A stretch of DNA of 14,388 bases from Candidatus Altarchaeales archaeon (lineage in GTDB: Archaea; Altiarchaeota; Altiarchaeia; IMC4; SCGC-AAA252-I15). The notes under the pieces were generated by a model. The model was not told the origin of the DNA. It saw only the letters and a list, made by a program, of their open reading frames with translations, and ran no database searches. Positions 6,537 to 12,455 of this stretch are shown here, piece by piece; position 1 is the first letter of the stretch, and the number at the start of each line of letters is the position of its first letter. The position numbers and the translations under genes are program-made. The stretch lies in contig VGJA01000009.1 of the NCBI GenBank assembly GCA_016867655.1, positions 1 to 14,388 of the forward strand, in the 5' to 3' direction.

Positions 6537-7750
6537 AAACAATACTCGTAATATGCGACGGCTTGGGAGACAGGCCAATAAAGGAATTGGGAAACAAAAC
6601 TCCGCTTGAAGCAGCTAAGACTCCTAACTTGGACAAACTTGCAAGAGAAGGCATATGCGGAGTCATGCACACTCTTGGCTTTGGCTTGAGACCAGGAAGC
6701 GACACAGCGCATCTGTCGATATTCGGCTATGACCCGAAGGAATACTACCATGGGAGAGGGCCTTTTGAAGCTGCTGGAATTGGAATAGACTTAAGGCCGG
6801 GAGACATCGCCTTCAGAGGCAATATGGGCACTGTGGACGAAAACCTGGTTGTGAAAGACAGGCGCGCTGGAAGAATTAGGGACACGACGCCCTACGCCAA
6901 AGCGTTGGACGGCATTGAGATAGACGGAGTCAAGTTCATAGTAAAGCCTGGAACAGGATACCGCGTTGGAGTGGTCATGAGAGGACCTGGCTTGAGCAGC
7001 AGGATAAGCGATCCTGACCCGCATGAGCTTGACGTTAAAGTTCATGAAGCCAAAGCCTTGGACAATTCCAAAGAAGCTAGGTTCACTGCAAACGTGCTGA
7101 ACAAGTTTCTTGTAAAAGCACATGGGATACTGAAAAACCTTGAGGCCAATAAACAGCGCATTAAGGAAGGAAACCCGCCTGGAAACTACCTGCTGGTGAG
7201 GGGAGCAGGATATGTTGCAGACACTCCATCGTTTGAAAAACGCTATGGACTGAAAGCCGCGTGCATAGCAGGCGCAGGACTGTACAAAGGAGTTGCGAGA
7301 ATACTTGGCATGGACGGAATCAAAGCAGAAGGCGCCACAGGACTGCCAGACACAAACATAGAGTCAAAATTCAAAACAGCAGTAAAGGCGCTGAACCAAT
7401 ATGACTTCATTTTCATACACGTCAAAGCCGCAGACTCGCTGGCAGAAGACGGAAACTACAAAGGCAAAAAAGAGTTCATAGAAAAAATAGACAAAGCGGC
7501 CAAGCAGCTGGTCGGACTGAAAGACACGCTGATAGTAATTACTGCAGACCACACCACTCCCTGCGCATTGAAGACACATTCAGGAGACCCAGTGCCACTG
7601 CTGATGAACGGCCCAGGCGTCAGAGTTGACGACATAAAAGAATTCGGAGAAAGAAACTGCGCCAAAGGCGGCTTAGGCCACATAAAAGGACTGGAACTGA
7701 TGCCAGAAATACTGAACATAATCGGAAAAGCACCCTTAGTTGGAGCATAA
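6533..7750 (+). CDS. apgM: 2,3-bisphosphoglycerate-independent phosphoglycerate mutase, archaeal type
   Basis: Interconverts 3- and 2-phosphoglycerate in glycolysis/gluconeogenesis. 405 residues, the normal aPGAM length. Alkaline-phosphatase-superfamily metal-site marks: ICDGLGDRP (D9) at the N-terminus, PGSDTAHLSIFGYDP (S56, D57, H60, S62), GRGPFEAAGIGI right after it, and near the C-terminus VITADHTTPC followed by KTHSGDPVPLL, with metal-binding Asp and His residues. One of the serines in the second motif is the expected phospho-acceptor. Translationally coupled to the TPR gene by ATGA. With pckG upstream it gives two lower-gluconeogenic genes in the window. Two hairpins and T-rich DNA follow the stop. 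Confidence 0.95.
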   Translation: MKTILVICDGLGDRPIKELGNKTPLEAAKTPNLDKLAREGICGVMHTLGFGLRPGSDTAHLSIFGYDPKEYYHGRGPFEAAGIGIDLRPGDIAFRGNMGTVDENLVVKDRRAGRIRDTTPYAKALDGIEIDGVKFIVKPGTGYRVGVVMRGPGLSSRISDPDPHELDVKVHEAKALDNSKEARFTANVLNKFLVKAHGILKNLEANKQRIKEGNPPGNYLLVRGAGYVADTPSFEKRYGLKAACIAGAGLYKGVARILGMDGIKAEGATGLPDTNIESKFKTAVKALNQYDFIFIHVKAADSLAEDGNYKGKKEFIEKIDKAAKQLVGLKDTLIVITADHTTPCALKTHSGDPVPLLMNGPGVRVDDIKEFGERNCAKGGLGHIKGLELMPEILNIIGKAPLVGA

Positions 7751-7756
7751 ATCGGT

Positions 7757-7849
7757 TTCCGCGGTTTTCCCGAGGTTTTCACGGTTTTTCTGTTTTCCCC
7801 CTATCGGGGATTCATGCCATAGGCATGAACAGTTATCAGTTTTCAATTT
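7757..7849 (+). terminator. Repeat-rich terminator region after apgM
   Basis: It begins with GGTTTYC-type tandem words (7755-7796), like those at 10351-10399. Two hairpins follow: TCCCC 7796-7800 with GGGGA 7806-7810, and the perfect 8-bp stem TTCATGCC 7811-7818 with GGCATGAA 7822-7829 (loop ATA). T-rich DNA (7840-7857) then runs into the end of the convergent gene. Likely terminates apgM transcripts. Confidence 0.5.
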
Positions 7850-8242
7850 CTATTTTCTGAAAACTTCTCCAAGACTTAAAACCAAGACTGCAAGCAAGCC
7901 TGCAGACACAAAAAACAAGGCATGCGAGTATTCATAGTACTTGTAGAGCACCAGAACCAACACAACCCGGTCCACAAGAAAGTCAAGCCAAGCCCCAGAC
8001 TTGGATTCAATGCCTGCAATACGAGCAAGCATGCCGTCTCCGACGTCAAACAAAAACCACAGCACAAGAAAAACGAAAGAATAAAACCAGTTTACATTAA
8101 AGTAAAAGGCTCCCAAAAGGCCAAACAAAAAAGAAAGCAAGGTCAAATGCACTGGCCTGAAACCAATTTTGTGGAGAAAAAGAAAGAGCGGCCTGAAGAA
8201 GTTATCTAAGAGAAACTTAACCCTCTTCAAAAAAGCATACAT
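7850..8242 (-). CDS. Short CDP-alcohol phosphatidyltransferase family membrane protein
   Basis: 130 residues from ATG 8242 (a TTG at 8248 would add two). The family signature D-x2-DG-x2-AR-x8-G-x3-D-x3-D is complete: D66, D69, G70, A73, R74, G83, D87, D91; the aspartates bind the divalent metals. Members move a phospho-alcohol from CMP onto an acceptor such as inositol phosphate, glycerol phosphate or serine in phospholipid synthesis; in an archaeon the lipid would be archaetidyl. Hydrophobic segments: about 31-48, 50-67, 85-101 and 106-125. Family members usually have six helices and ~180-200 residues, so the last pair appears missing. The frame after the TAG at 7850 shows no continuing similarity, so this looks like a natural short form rather than a frameshift. 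The substrate cannot be told. It lies 30 nt after the upstream Cys-rich gene and may share its transcript. Confidence 0.8.
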   Translation of the reverse strand: MYAFLKRVKFLLDNFFRPLFLFLHKIGFRPVHLTLLSFLFGLLGAFYFNVNWFYSFVFLVLWFLFDVGDGMLARIAGIESKSGAWLDFLVDRVVLVLVLYKYYEYSHALFFVSAGLLAVLVLSLGEVFRK

Positions 8243-8272
8243 AATCAATAATTAAACAACAGCCTAAATTAC

Positions 8273-8824
8273 CTACTCCCCGCTGGTGTCAGGCCTTAAG
8301 ACGCAGGTGCCGTTGATACAGGTTTCAGTGTTCAGACAAGCGGCCTTTGGAGTTCTAGAAGACGTCCAAATACAACAGCCACTACTGCAAGCGGGAGTGT
8401 AAGTCATCTCCCACACGTCATAGTCAACGCCGCCGGACTCACCGGCCTTACATATCGACTCAGAGTAAGCTGCTCCACAGCTTGAAGCGCTGGTACAGTG
8501 TATGCACAAAGTGGTCGGAGGTGAAGTAGTGGGCCTTGTAATGCAATCGCAGACCAGAGGACACCTAGTCGTGACTGGACAGGAAACCGAGGTAACAGCA
8601 GTAGAAACAGAAGAAACAAGGGTTGAAACCTTGGGACAATCGCTAAGCTGGGAAACAACCTTGCCGTCAAAACACTGGTATTTTATAACAGTACTTGGCT
8701 GGGTTCCGCCGCCACCCCCCTCTTCGCCGCCGGAAAGTATCATAAGAACTCCAACACCCAAACCAAGGAGGATAAGCAGTATCACAATGCCTACAACCAT
8801 AAGCAGAATATGGTCCAACTTCAT
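8273..8824 (-). CDS. Membrane-anchored, Cys-rich surface protein of unknown function
   Basis: 183 residues. A single hydrophobic segment at about 6-30 (ILLMVVGIVILLILLGLGVGVLMIL) after a short charged start looks like an uncleaved signal anchor or type IV-pilin-like N-terminus. A Gly-rich hinge (EEGGGGG) follows, then an outside region with Ser/Thr/Val-rich linkers and 16 cysteines, an even number that suggests disulfides. A possible N-glycosylation site, NGT, lies near the C-terminus. I recognise no named domain. The start is supported by TTTATAAA at 8851-8858, 30 nt upstream. It shares the Cys-rich/Thr-linker style with the protein at 9405-10130 but no clear alignment. Confidence 0.78.
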   Translation of the reverse strand: MKLDHILLMVVGIVILLILLGLGVGVLMILSGGEEGGGGGTQPSTVIKYQCFDGKVVSQLSDCPKVSTLVSSVSTAVTSVSCPVTTRCPLVCDCITRPTTSPPTTLCIHCTSASSCGAAYSESICKAGESGGVDYDVWEMTYTPACSSGCCIWTSSRTPKAACLNTETCINGTCVLRPDTSGE

Positions 8825-8850
8825 CTTGCGCTAATAATTAAGACAAGTTG

Positions 8851-8858
8851 TTTATAAA
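8851..8858 (-). promoter_or_regulatory. TATA box of the Cys-rich anchored protein
   Basis: TTTATAAA, a palindromic TATA box centred 30 nt upstream of the ATG at 8824. The intervening leader has no SD-like purine block. Confidence 0.55.
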
Positions 8859-9002
8859 TCAAAGAAAAGCTTTGGGCTCGCTTGGATTTTCCACCCTTCG
8901 GGTACTTCGTCCAGGGAACCTGGACTCAGCCCTCGGGGATTTCGTCCCTCTCCCCTATGGGGATCGGGACTCAAGAACCCTACGCTCATTTGATAATCTA
9001 GA
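8859..9002. repeat. Hairpin-rich intergenic DNA with a partial copy of the tRNA 3' end
   Basis: No convincing gene. nt 8874-8888 match 14 of 15 bases of the tRNA 3' end (9004-9018); similarity then fades and the T-loop is destroyed. Hairpins follow: ACCC-TTC-GGGT (8893-8902), GTCCAGG-GAA-CCTGGAC (a perfect 7-bp stem, about 8909-8925), and CCCC/GGGG stems near 8930-8965. The words CACCCTTCGGGTA and CCCCTATGGGGAT recur in other intergenic regions of this window, so this belongs to a dispersed repeat family. Confidence 0.55.
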
Positions 9003-9172
9003 CGGGCTCGCTGGGATTCGAACCCAGGTCTCAGGGTTTCTTGGAGCTTTTATCACCTCGCGTTCAAAGATACTTTTTTCTTTCTTTGAACCCGAGGGCC
9101 TTTCTTTCTTTAGAAAAGAAAGAAAGGGGCTCTCCGAAGCCCCGCAGGATATCCGAGCTACCCCACGAGCCC
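9003..9172 (-). tRNA. tRNA-Arg (UCG) with a ~96-nt intron
   Basis: Acceptor arms GGGCTCG (9172-9166) and CGAGCCC (9010-9004) pair perfectly, with G73 at 9003 and no encoded CCA. The D-arm has A14, G15, GG at 18-19 and A20. The T-arm is CTGGG-TTCGAAT-CCCAG (9015-9011 pairing with 9027-9023). Anticodon stem CGGGG pairs with CCCTG (one G-U) if ~96 nt (about 9038-9133) are removed at the canonical 37/38 site; the loop is then CTTCGGA, anticodon TCG at 9137-9135. A20, C35 and G36 are arginine identity elements. The intron holds two hairpins: a perfect 12-bp CTTTCTTTCTTT/AAAGAAAGAAAG stem, and CTCG-GTTCAAAG with CTTTGAAC-CGAG (12 bp, one mismatch). CTT/AAG and GGAG/CTCC can pair near the splice sites, but a strict bulge-helix-bulge is not obvious. 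The D-arm resembles tRNA-Pro, the main alternative identity. Confidence 0.8.
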
Positions 9173-9174
9173 TT
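9155..9174. repeat. 20-bp direct repeat, copy in the intact tRNA 5' end
   Basis: Covers the first 18 nt of the tRNA (acceptor arm to D-loop) plus 2 upstream bases. Identical to nt 9313-9332, 158 bp away. In this copy the tRNA continues correctly into its D- and anticodon arms. Confidence 0.85.
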
Positions 9175-9312
9175 TTTTGTACCTCGTTTTGTTTTTGCTT
9201 GTTTTTGGTTTATGTCTTTTATCGTTGATTTGAGCTTGTAGAGCGCTATCGAGCGATTCCCCGTAGGGAGGAGCGAAGATAGCGCAAAGCGCCAGCCGAT
9301 TTTGCGGCTGCT
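9175..9312. other. 138-bp structured spacer between two copies of the tRNA 5' end
   Basis: The left half is T-rich on the plus strand (A-rich upstream of the tRNA) and probably holds the tRNA promoter, for example ATAAAAG near 9209-9215 read on the minus strand. The right half is GC-rich: GCGCTATC (9243-9250) pairs with GATAGCGC (9278-9285) around an inner CCC/GGG stem-loop; GCGC-AAA-GCGC and an AGCCG/CGGCT hairpin (about 9294-9309) follow. No ORF with coding character was seen. It could be an inserted miniature element or a small structured RNA; the sequence does not decide. Confidence 0.45.
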
Positions 9313-9332
9313 GAGCTACCCCACGAGCCCTT
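9313..9332. repeat. 20-bp direct repeat, orphan copy of the tRNA 5' end
   Basis: Identical to 9155-9174. On the minus strand it starts like the tRNA (acceptor arm, T8, G9, D-stem, A14, G15) but then diverges: there is no GG at positions 18-19, no anticodon arm with T33, and no T-arm in the following 140 nt. It is therefore a tRNA fragment, not a second tRNA gene. Confidence 0.8.
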
Positions 9333-9404
9333 AGTGTTATAGAATTAGGCAGATTCTGGATTAAAGAGTTGGCTTTGCATGCTAAAAAGCAGAATCCGTT
9401 GGTA

Positions 9405-10130
9405 TTACACGCTTTTTCCTGCAATGCTGCTTGCTATTTGGCTTATGGCGCTGCTTACCGCGCTGCTTACCATGCTGCTCCTAAGGCTGCTTGTCTGCGT
9501 GTTTACGGTTGTGGTGGTTTTGGCTGCTGAGGTTGTAGTGGTGGTGATTACTGTGCCTGCAGTCATTATCAGCCTGCTGTTGCAGCCGTCGTACCATCCT
9601 CCGTCTTTGTATACTACACTACAGTGGGTGCAGCTTGCCTCCTTAACCAGTTCTTTGGTGCAGTAGTTGAACCATCCTTTCAGCGAGGGGCTTTTCTTGA
9701 TGCACACTGGCCCGCAAGCTGGGAGTGTTGTGGTGGTGGTTGAAGCTTTTGTGGTGGTGATTAAGGTGGTTGCTTTGGTTGTAGACAGTAGGGTTTCAGC
9801 CGGCTTTTGCGGGTTCAACACGGTTTGATTGCAGTTTGTGAAAACCAGTGGAAGTCCGGTGCATGAGTCGTACCATCCTTCAAAGGAGTTCAAAGCGTTC
9901 ATGCAAGCTGGCGAGCAATACCTACATTCCGCGTATTTTATCAGACTTTTGTTGCGGGGGTAATACCACCCCTCGGTATTGGAGTTCTTGTTCAAACAGA
10001 CTGGCCTGCAGTCGGTAATACTCGGGGCGACATAGTTTCTCGTAGTCTGGGATAGTATTTGTATTGCAAAAGCATTGGTTGTTAAAAACAAAAGCACTAG
10101 CAGGGTTAAAGCAGTGAAGGTTGGTTTCAT
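9405..10130 (-). CDS. Secreted Cys-rich protein with two repeated domains and Thr-rich linkers
   Basis: 242 residues from ATG 10130, preferred because MKPTFTALTLLVLLFLTTNAFA is a clean Sec signal peptide and the TATA box lies 31 nt upstream; ATG 10139 is also in frame. Two related ~60-residue domains: first CRPVC...EGWYY...LIKYAECRYC...EGWYDSC, second CGPVC...KGWFNYC...LVKEASCTHC...GGWYDGC. They share the CxPVC, GW(Y/F), LxK-x-A/E-x-C-x2-C and GWYDxC spacing, so one arose from the other. Poly-Thr linkers (ASTTTTTL; VITTTTTSAAKTTTTV) separate and follow them, as in glycosylated archaeal surface proteins. The tail is Ser/Ala-rich with a weakly hydrophobic helix. I recognise no named family; a role in adhesion or carbohydrate binding would be a guess. 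Confidence 0.75.
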   Translation of the reverse strand: MKPTFTALTLLVLLFLTTNAFAIQILSQTTRNYVAPSITDCRPVCLNKNSNTEGWYYPRNKSLIKYAECRYCSPACMNALNSFEGWYDSCTGLPLVFTNCNQTVLNPQKPAETLLSTTKATTLITTTKASTTTTTLPACGPVCIKKSPSLKGWFNYCTKELVKEASCTHCSVVYKDGGWYDGCNSRLIMTAGTVITTTTTSAAKTTTTVNTQTSSLRSSMVSSAVSSAISQIASSIAGKSV

Positions 10131-10154
10131 GGTTACCATATTGAGCAAAAACAA

Positions 10155-10167
10155 GTATTTAAAATAC
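10155..10167 (-). promoter_or_regulatory. TATA box of the secreted Cys-rich protein
   Basis: GTATTTAAAATAC is a perfect inverted repeat around one central base, with its centre (10161) 31 nt upstream of ATG 10130 and 22 nt upstream of ATG 10139. The spacing used elsewhere in this window (about 30 nt) supports the start at 10130. Confidence 0.5.
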
Positions 10168-10169
10168 GA

Positions 10170-10399
10170 TTTCCATGGTTTTCCCCCACCCTTCGGGTAT
10201 TTCACCTTTCAGGTATTTCACCTTTCAGGTATTTCCTTCTCCCCTTCGGGGATCAGTCAACCTTCTCCCCTTCGGGGATCAGTCAACCCTCACTTCGCTC
10301 GGTCAACTTACGGGGATCCCCCGAGGGGACACGGGTTTCCAAGTTTCCATGGTTTTCACGGGTTTTCGGTTTTCGGTTTTCGCGGTTTTCACGGTTTCC
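10170..10399. repeat. Cluster of short tandem repeats and GC hairpins
   Basis: No gene is seen between the Cys-rich gene's promoter and the PUA-like gene. Contents: a 16-bp unit GTATTTCACCTTTCAG twice (10197-10228) plus a partial third; a 26-bp unit twice without a mismatch (10235-10260, 10261-10286), each with hairpin CCCCTTCGGGG; an ACTTCGCT word and another GGGGATCCCC stem (about 10312-10321); and five to six GGTTTTC-type words (10351-10399). The last words overlap the final codons and TGA of the PUA-like gene. Similar words occur at 7757-7810 and 8890-8965. Confidence 0.7.
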
Positions 10400-10820
10400 A
10401 GTTTCTTCTGGCTAAAAGGCCTTTTTTCACACATCCTAAGTCTATTGCGTTTTTTAAGTGTTTCACTATGTAGAGGCCATCCGGCTTTTTCACGGCAACT
10501 GGCAGAGCTTTTATGAAATCCAAAGATTCTTTCCTGTCTAGCAGTATTGTATTTTCTGTTGTTTGGTTGTAGAACATTTGGACTGCGTTTACTGTGAGCT
10601 CAATCTGTTTGTTTTTTCTGGCAAACAGCATTCCAACTGATTCTACTGTGAAACCGCTGAAGTCCTGCATCAAACATTGTTTGCATGCAACCCAGATTTC
10701 ATCTTTGCTTTCCAGGAAGACAAGGTCTTTGAATTGTTTTCCTTCAACCCTGGATCTCTCAGCCAGCTCTTCCAGCAGAGCTTCCTTCTCCCTTGTGTTC
10801 AGTATCTTCAATTGCCGCAT
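10389..10820 (-). CDS. PUA-like RNA-binding protein, partner of the adjacent RNA methyltransferase
   Basis: 143 residues. The N-terminus (MRQLKILNTREKEALLEELAERSRVE) and the alternating strands that follow resemble the pre-PUA/PUA-type RNA-binding domains found in Nip7 and at the C-terminus of some NSUN/RsmF-type methyltransferases. The C-terminal part (LYIVKHLKNAIDLGCVKKGLLARR) is basic. The assignment rests on general resemblance and gene context, not on a decisive motif. Its ATG lies 13 nt inside the end of the methyltransferase gene (10808-10820), implying coupled translation and probably a complex that positions the enzyme on rRNA or tRNA. Its final codons and stop lie within GGTTTTC-type repeat DNA, so the C-terminus may have been trimmed or replaced by repeat invasion. 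Confidence 0.7.
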   Translation of the reverse strand: MRQLKILNTREKEALLEELAERSRVEGKQFKDLVFLESKDEIWVACKQCLMQDFSGFTVESVGMLFARKNKQIELTVNAVQMFYNQTTENTILLDRKESLDFIKALPVAVKKPDGLYIVKHLKNAIDLGCVKKGLLARRNWKP

Positions 10821-11734
10821 TTTCTGATTCTTGCAATGAAAAAGCCTTCGGTGTCGTTGTCCTGCGGATAGATTCTGGCGCAGTTTTTGACTTCAGGAGA
10901 GTATTTTTTTCCACCCCACTCTGCAACTCCACTTCTGTATTTGAATGCTTGCTTGCCTAACGGCTCTATTTTTATGTTGCCGTGTTTGCTCAAAATATGG
11001 TCTATTACCTCCTCATTTTCCTCTGGAGCGAGAGTGCAGGTCGAGTAGATTAAAACCCCCTTTGTGTCCAATAGTTCTATGGCATTTGTAATCAACTTCT
11101 TCTGCAAGCCAGAATGCCTTAGTATCTTGTTTAAGCTCCATTGTTCCAGTGCTTTCGGATTCTTCCTGAACTGGCCTTCGCAGGAGCACGGCGCGTCTAA
11201 CAGTATTTTGCTGAACTTTGTTTTGCATTCTATTTTGCCTGCAAAATCCATCGAAGTTATTGCAACGTTCAAAACCCCATATTTGCTGAGGTTGAACCTC
11301 AATGCGGCCCTCCTCTTGAAGTCTATTTCGTTTGCCAGAATGCAGCCTTGGTTTTCCATCAAAGCAGAAAGGTGTGTTGTCTTGCCTCCAGGAGCAGCGC
11401 AGACATCCAAGACAACATCCTGGCTCGTTGGCCTTAGAATTTCAGGCGGAATCAAGGACGAAGCTTCTTGGATGTAGTAGTGGCCGAGAAAATACTCCAA
11501 TGTTTCGCTCAAGCCTTTGCCTTCAACCCAGAAACCAGCTTCACTCCATGGAACCTGCGTTAAGGCGAAATTCTGCCCCCTCAGGCCTGCAGCAAGCTCA
11601 TCTTTAGTTGTCTTCAGAGCATTCACCCTGATTGACTTTCTGAGAGGCCTTCGGGAGTATTCAAAAAACCTTTCGGAGTCCTCAGCCAAAGCTTGGAACC
11701 TTTCTTCCAGGAGAGACAGACTATTTTTCTTCAT
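10808..11734 (-). CDS. NOL1/NOP2/Sun-family RNA (cytosine-5)-methyltransferase
   Basis: Transfers methyl from SAM to C5 of cytosine in rRNA or tRNA. 308 residues, complete for the archaeal catalytic core. Motifs: IQEASSLIPPEIL (88-100), which leads into the fold; SAM motif I DVCAAPGGKTTH (110-121); NEID (135-138) for ribose binding; DAPCSCEG (180-187) with P182-C183; and YSTCTLAPEENE (230-241) with catalytic C233. The two cysteines are the family's nucleophile/release pair. The basic N-terminus (RRPLRKSIRVN) matches the family's RNA-binding entry segment. There is no C-terminal PUA domain; the next gene may supply it. The start overlaps the preceding gene's end by 14 nt. Target base unknown (tRNA position 48/49 or rRNA are known archaeal options). 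Confidence 0.93.
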   Translation of the reverse strand: MKKNSLSLLEERFQALAEDSERFFEYSRRPLRKSIRVNALKTTKDELAAGLRGQNFALTQVPWSEAGFWVEGKGLSETLEYFLGHYYIQEASSLIPPEILRPTSQDVVLDVCAAPGGKTTHLSALMENQGCILANEIDFKRRAALRFNLSKYGVLNVAITSMDFAGKIECKTKFSKILLDAPCSCEGQFRKNPKALEQWSLNKILRHSGLQKKLITNAIELLDTKGVLIYSTCTLAPEENEEVIDHILSKHGNIKIEPLGKQAFKYRSGVAEWGGKKYSPEVKNCARIYPQDNDTEGFFIARIRKCGN

Positions 11735-12020
11735 GCTTGTATAAGGTCTTCAAATTGAATTTTCTCCTGTCTGTGAACGGGAGCTCTCTCGCCCCGGAAG
11801 ACTCGAACTTCCTGCTTGCGCACAATTCTTCAAGCCGTTTTCTGACTGAATCTCGTATTGCAATATTTTTGCTGGAGAGATATTCCTGATACAACAGACT
11901 CAACTGCCTCAAGTCCAAGTCTTTACTATACCTGCTCGAGAATTTTTCTATCAAGTTGCCTTCAACGCCGCTGTCAAAGCCCTTCAGTATGTCTTCCAGC
12001 ACGTGAAAGCTCGCATTCAT
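11721..12020 (-). CDS. Small helical protein of unknown function
   Basis: 99 residues from ATG 12020, chosen because it starts 10 nt after the CBS gene's stop; the open frame to 12080 would overlap the CBS coding region and has a poorly coding-like start. Predicted mostly helical (FHVLEDILKGF, LDLRQLSLLYQEYLSS, AIRDSVRKRLEELCAS), with a basic C-terminal third (TDRRKFNLKTLYKHEEK). No recognised family, signal peptide or membrane helix. Its stop lies inside the methyltransferase gene (14-nt overlap), so it belongs to this transcription unit. An RNA-related role is possible from context only. Confidence 0.65.
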   Translation of the reverse strand: MNASFHVLEDILKGFDSGVEGNLIEKFSSRYSKDLDLRQLSLLYQEYLSSKNIAIRDSVRKRLEELCASRKFESSGARELPFTDRRKFNLKTLYKHEEK

Positions 12021-12030
12021 GGCAAAGGAT

Positions 12031-12450
12031 TTACCGCCTGGATTGTTTGAACAACCTCTCTCCGGCATCAAAACGCGCAAAGCGGTCCAAGTTCTTTTTC
12101 TTCAAAACTCCGGCTATCTGGCCGTCATCATCCAATAGGGCAATCCTGCTTGCGCCGGTTTTCTTGAACTTGTCCATAACCTCATCTATGCTGGTATTCA
12201 TGCTTGCCATGACCAAGGACTCAAGCTTCAGGTCGCCCACCTTCAGGTTGCAGACGTCCATATAGCTTGAAATTGCGTTGAATATCACAATGTCGGTTAT
12301 CATTCCAACGTGCTTTCCTTCACGGTTGTCGACAATCATCGAGCCGATGTTTTCTTCCACCAGACGTCTTGCCACCTCCCTCACCGGCTCGTCAAGCCAG
12401 CAGTAGACAACCTTCTTCCTCGCATAGTCATAGGGTGTTAAAACCATCAT
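12031..12450 (-). CDS. Stand-alone CBS-pair protein
   Basis: 139 residues consisting of two CBS domains (about 8-60 and 72-128): first VYCWLDEPVREVARRLVEENIGSMIVDN...HVGMITDIVI, second ESLVMASMNTSIDEVMDKFKKTGASRIALLDDDGQIAGVLKKKNLDR. Both have the hydrophobic strand-GxxT/K-D pattern. CBS pairs bind adenine nucleotides or SAM and act as energy or methyl-donor sensors. The ATG at 12450 is preferred over the upstream TTG (12459, overlapping the atpD stop) because AGAGGT lies 8 nt before it, one of the clearest SD sites here. Placed between ATP-synthase genes and a SAM-dependent methyltransferase, both ATP and SAM are plausible ligands; no effector domain is attached. Confidence 0.88.
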   Translation of the reverse strand: MMVLTPYDYARKKVVYCWLDEPVREVARRLVEENIGSMIVDNREGKHVGMITDIVIFNAISSYMDVCNLKVGDLKLESLVMASMNTSIDEVMDKFKKTGASRIALLDDDGQIAGVLKKKNLDRFARFDAGERLFKQSRR

Positions 12451-12455
12451 TTCAA

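Noticed and set aside
9038..9060. A C/D-box guide RNA in the tRNA intron (GTGATAA as box C, CTGA as box D)
   Set aside because: Box C has a mismatch, the CTGA lies in the exon, and no C'/D' pair with a clear guide was found.
8848..9228. Open frame across the tRNA and hairpin region
   Set aside because: It runs antisense through the tRNA and repeats and has no coding-like composition or promoter.
9173..9330. A second tRNA gene or an alternative 5' half for trans-splicing
   Set aside because: After 18 matching bases it lacks G18-G19, U33 and a usable anticodon arm, and no separate 3' half with a T-arm is present.
10197..10286. A CRISPR array
   Set aside because: Units are only two copies each and directly adjacent, with no spacers and no cas genes in the window.
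12021..12080. Longer start for the small gene ending at 11721
   Set aside because: It would overlap the CBS gene's coding end by ~50 nt, and the added residues (Cys, Pro, Gly-rich) look unlike a natural N-terminus.
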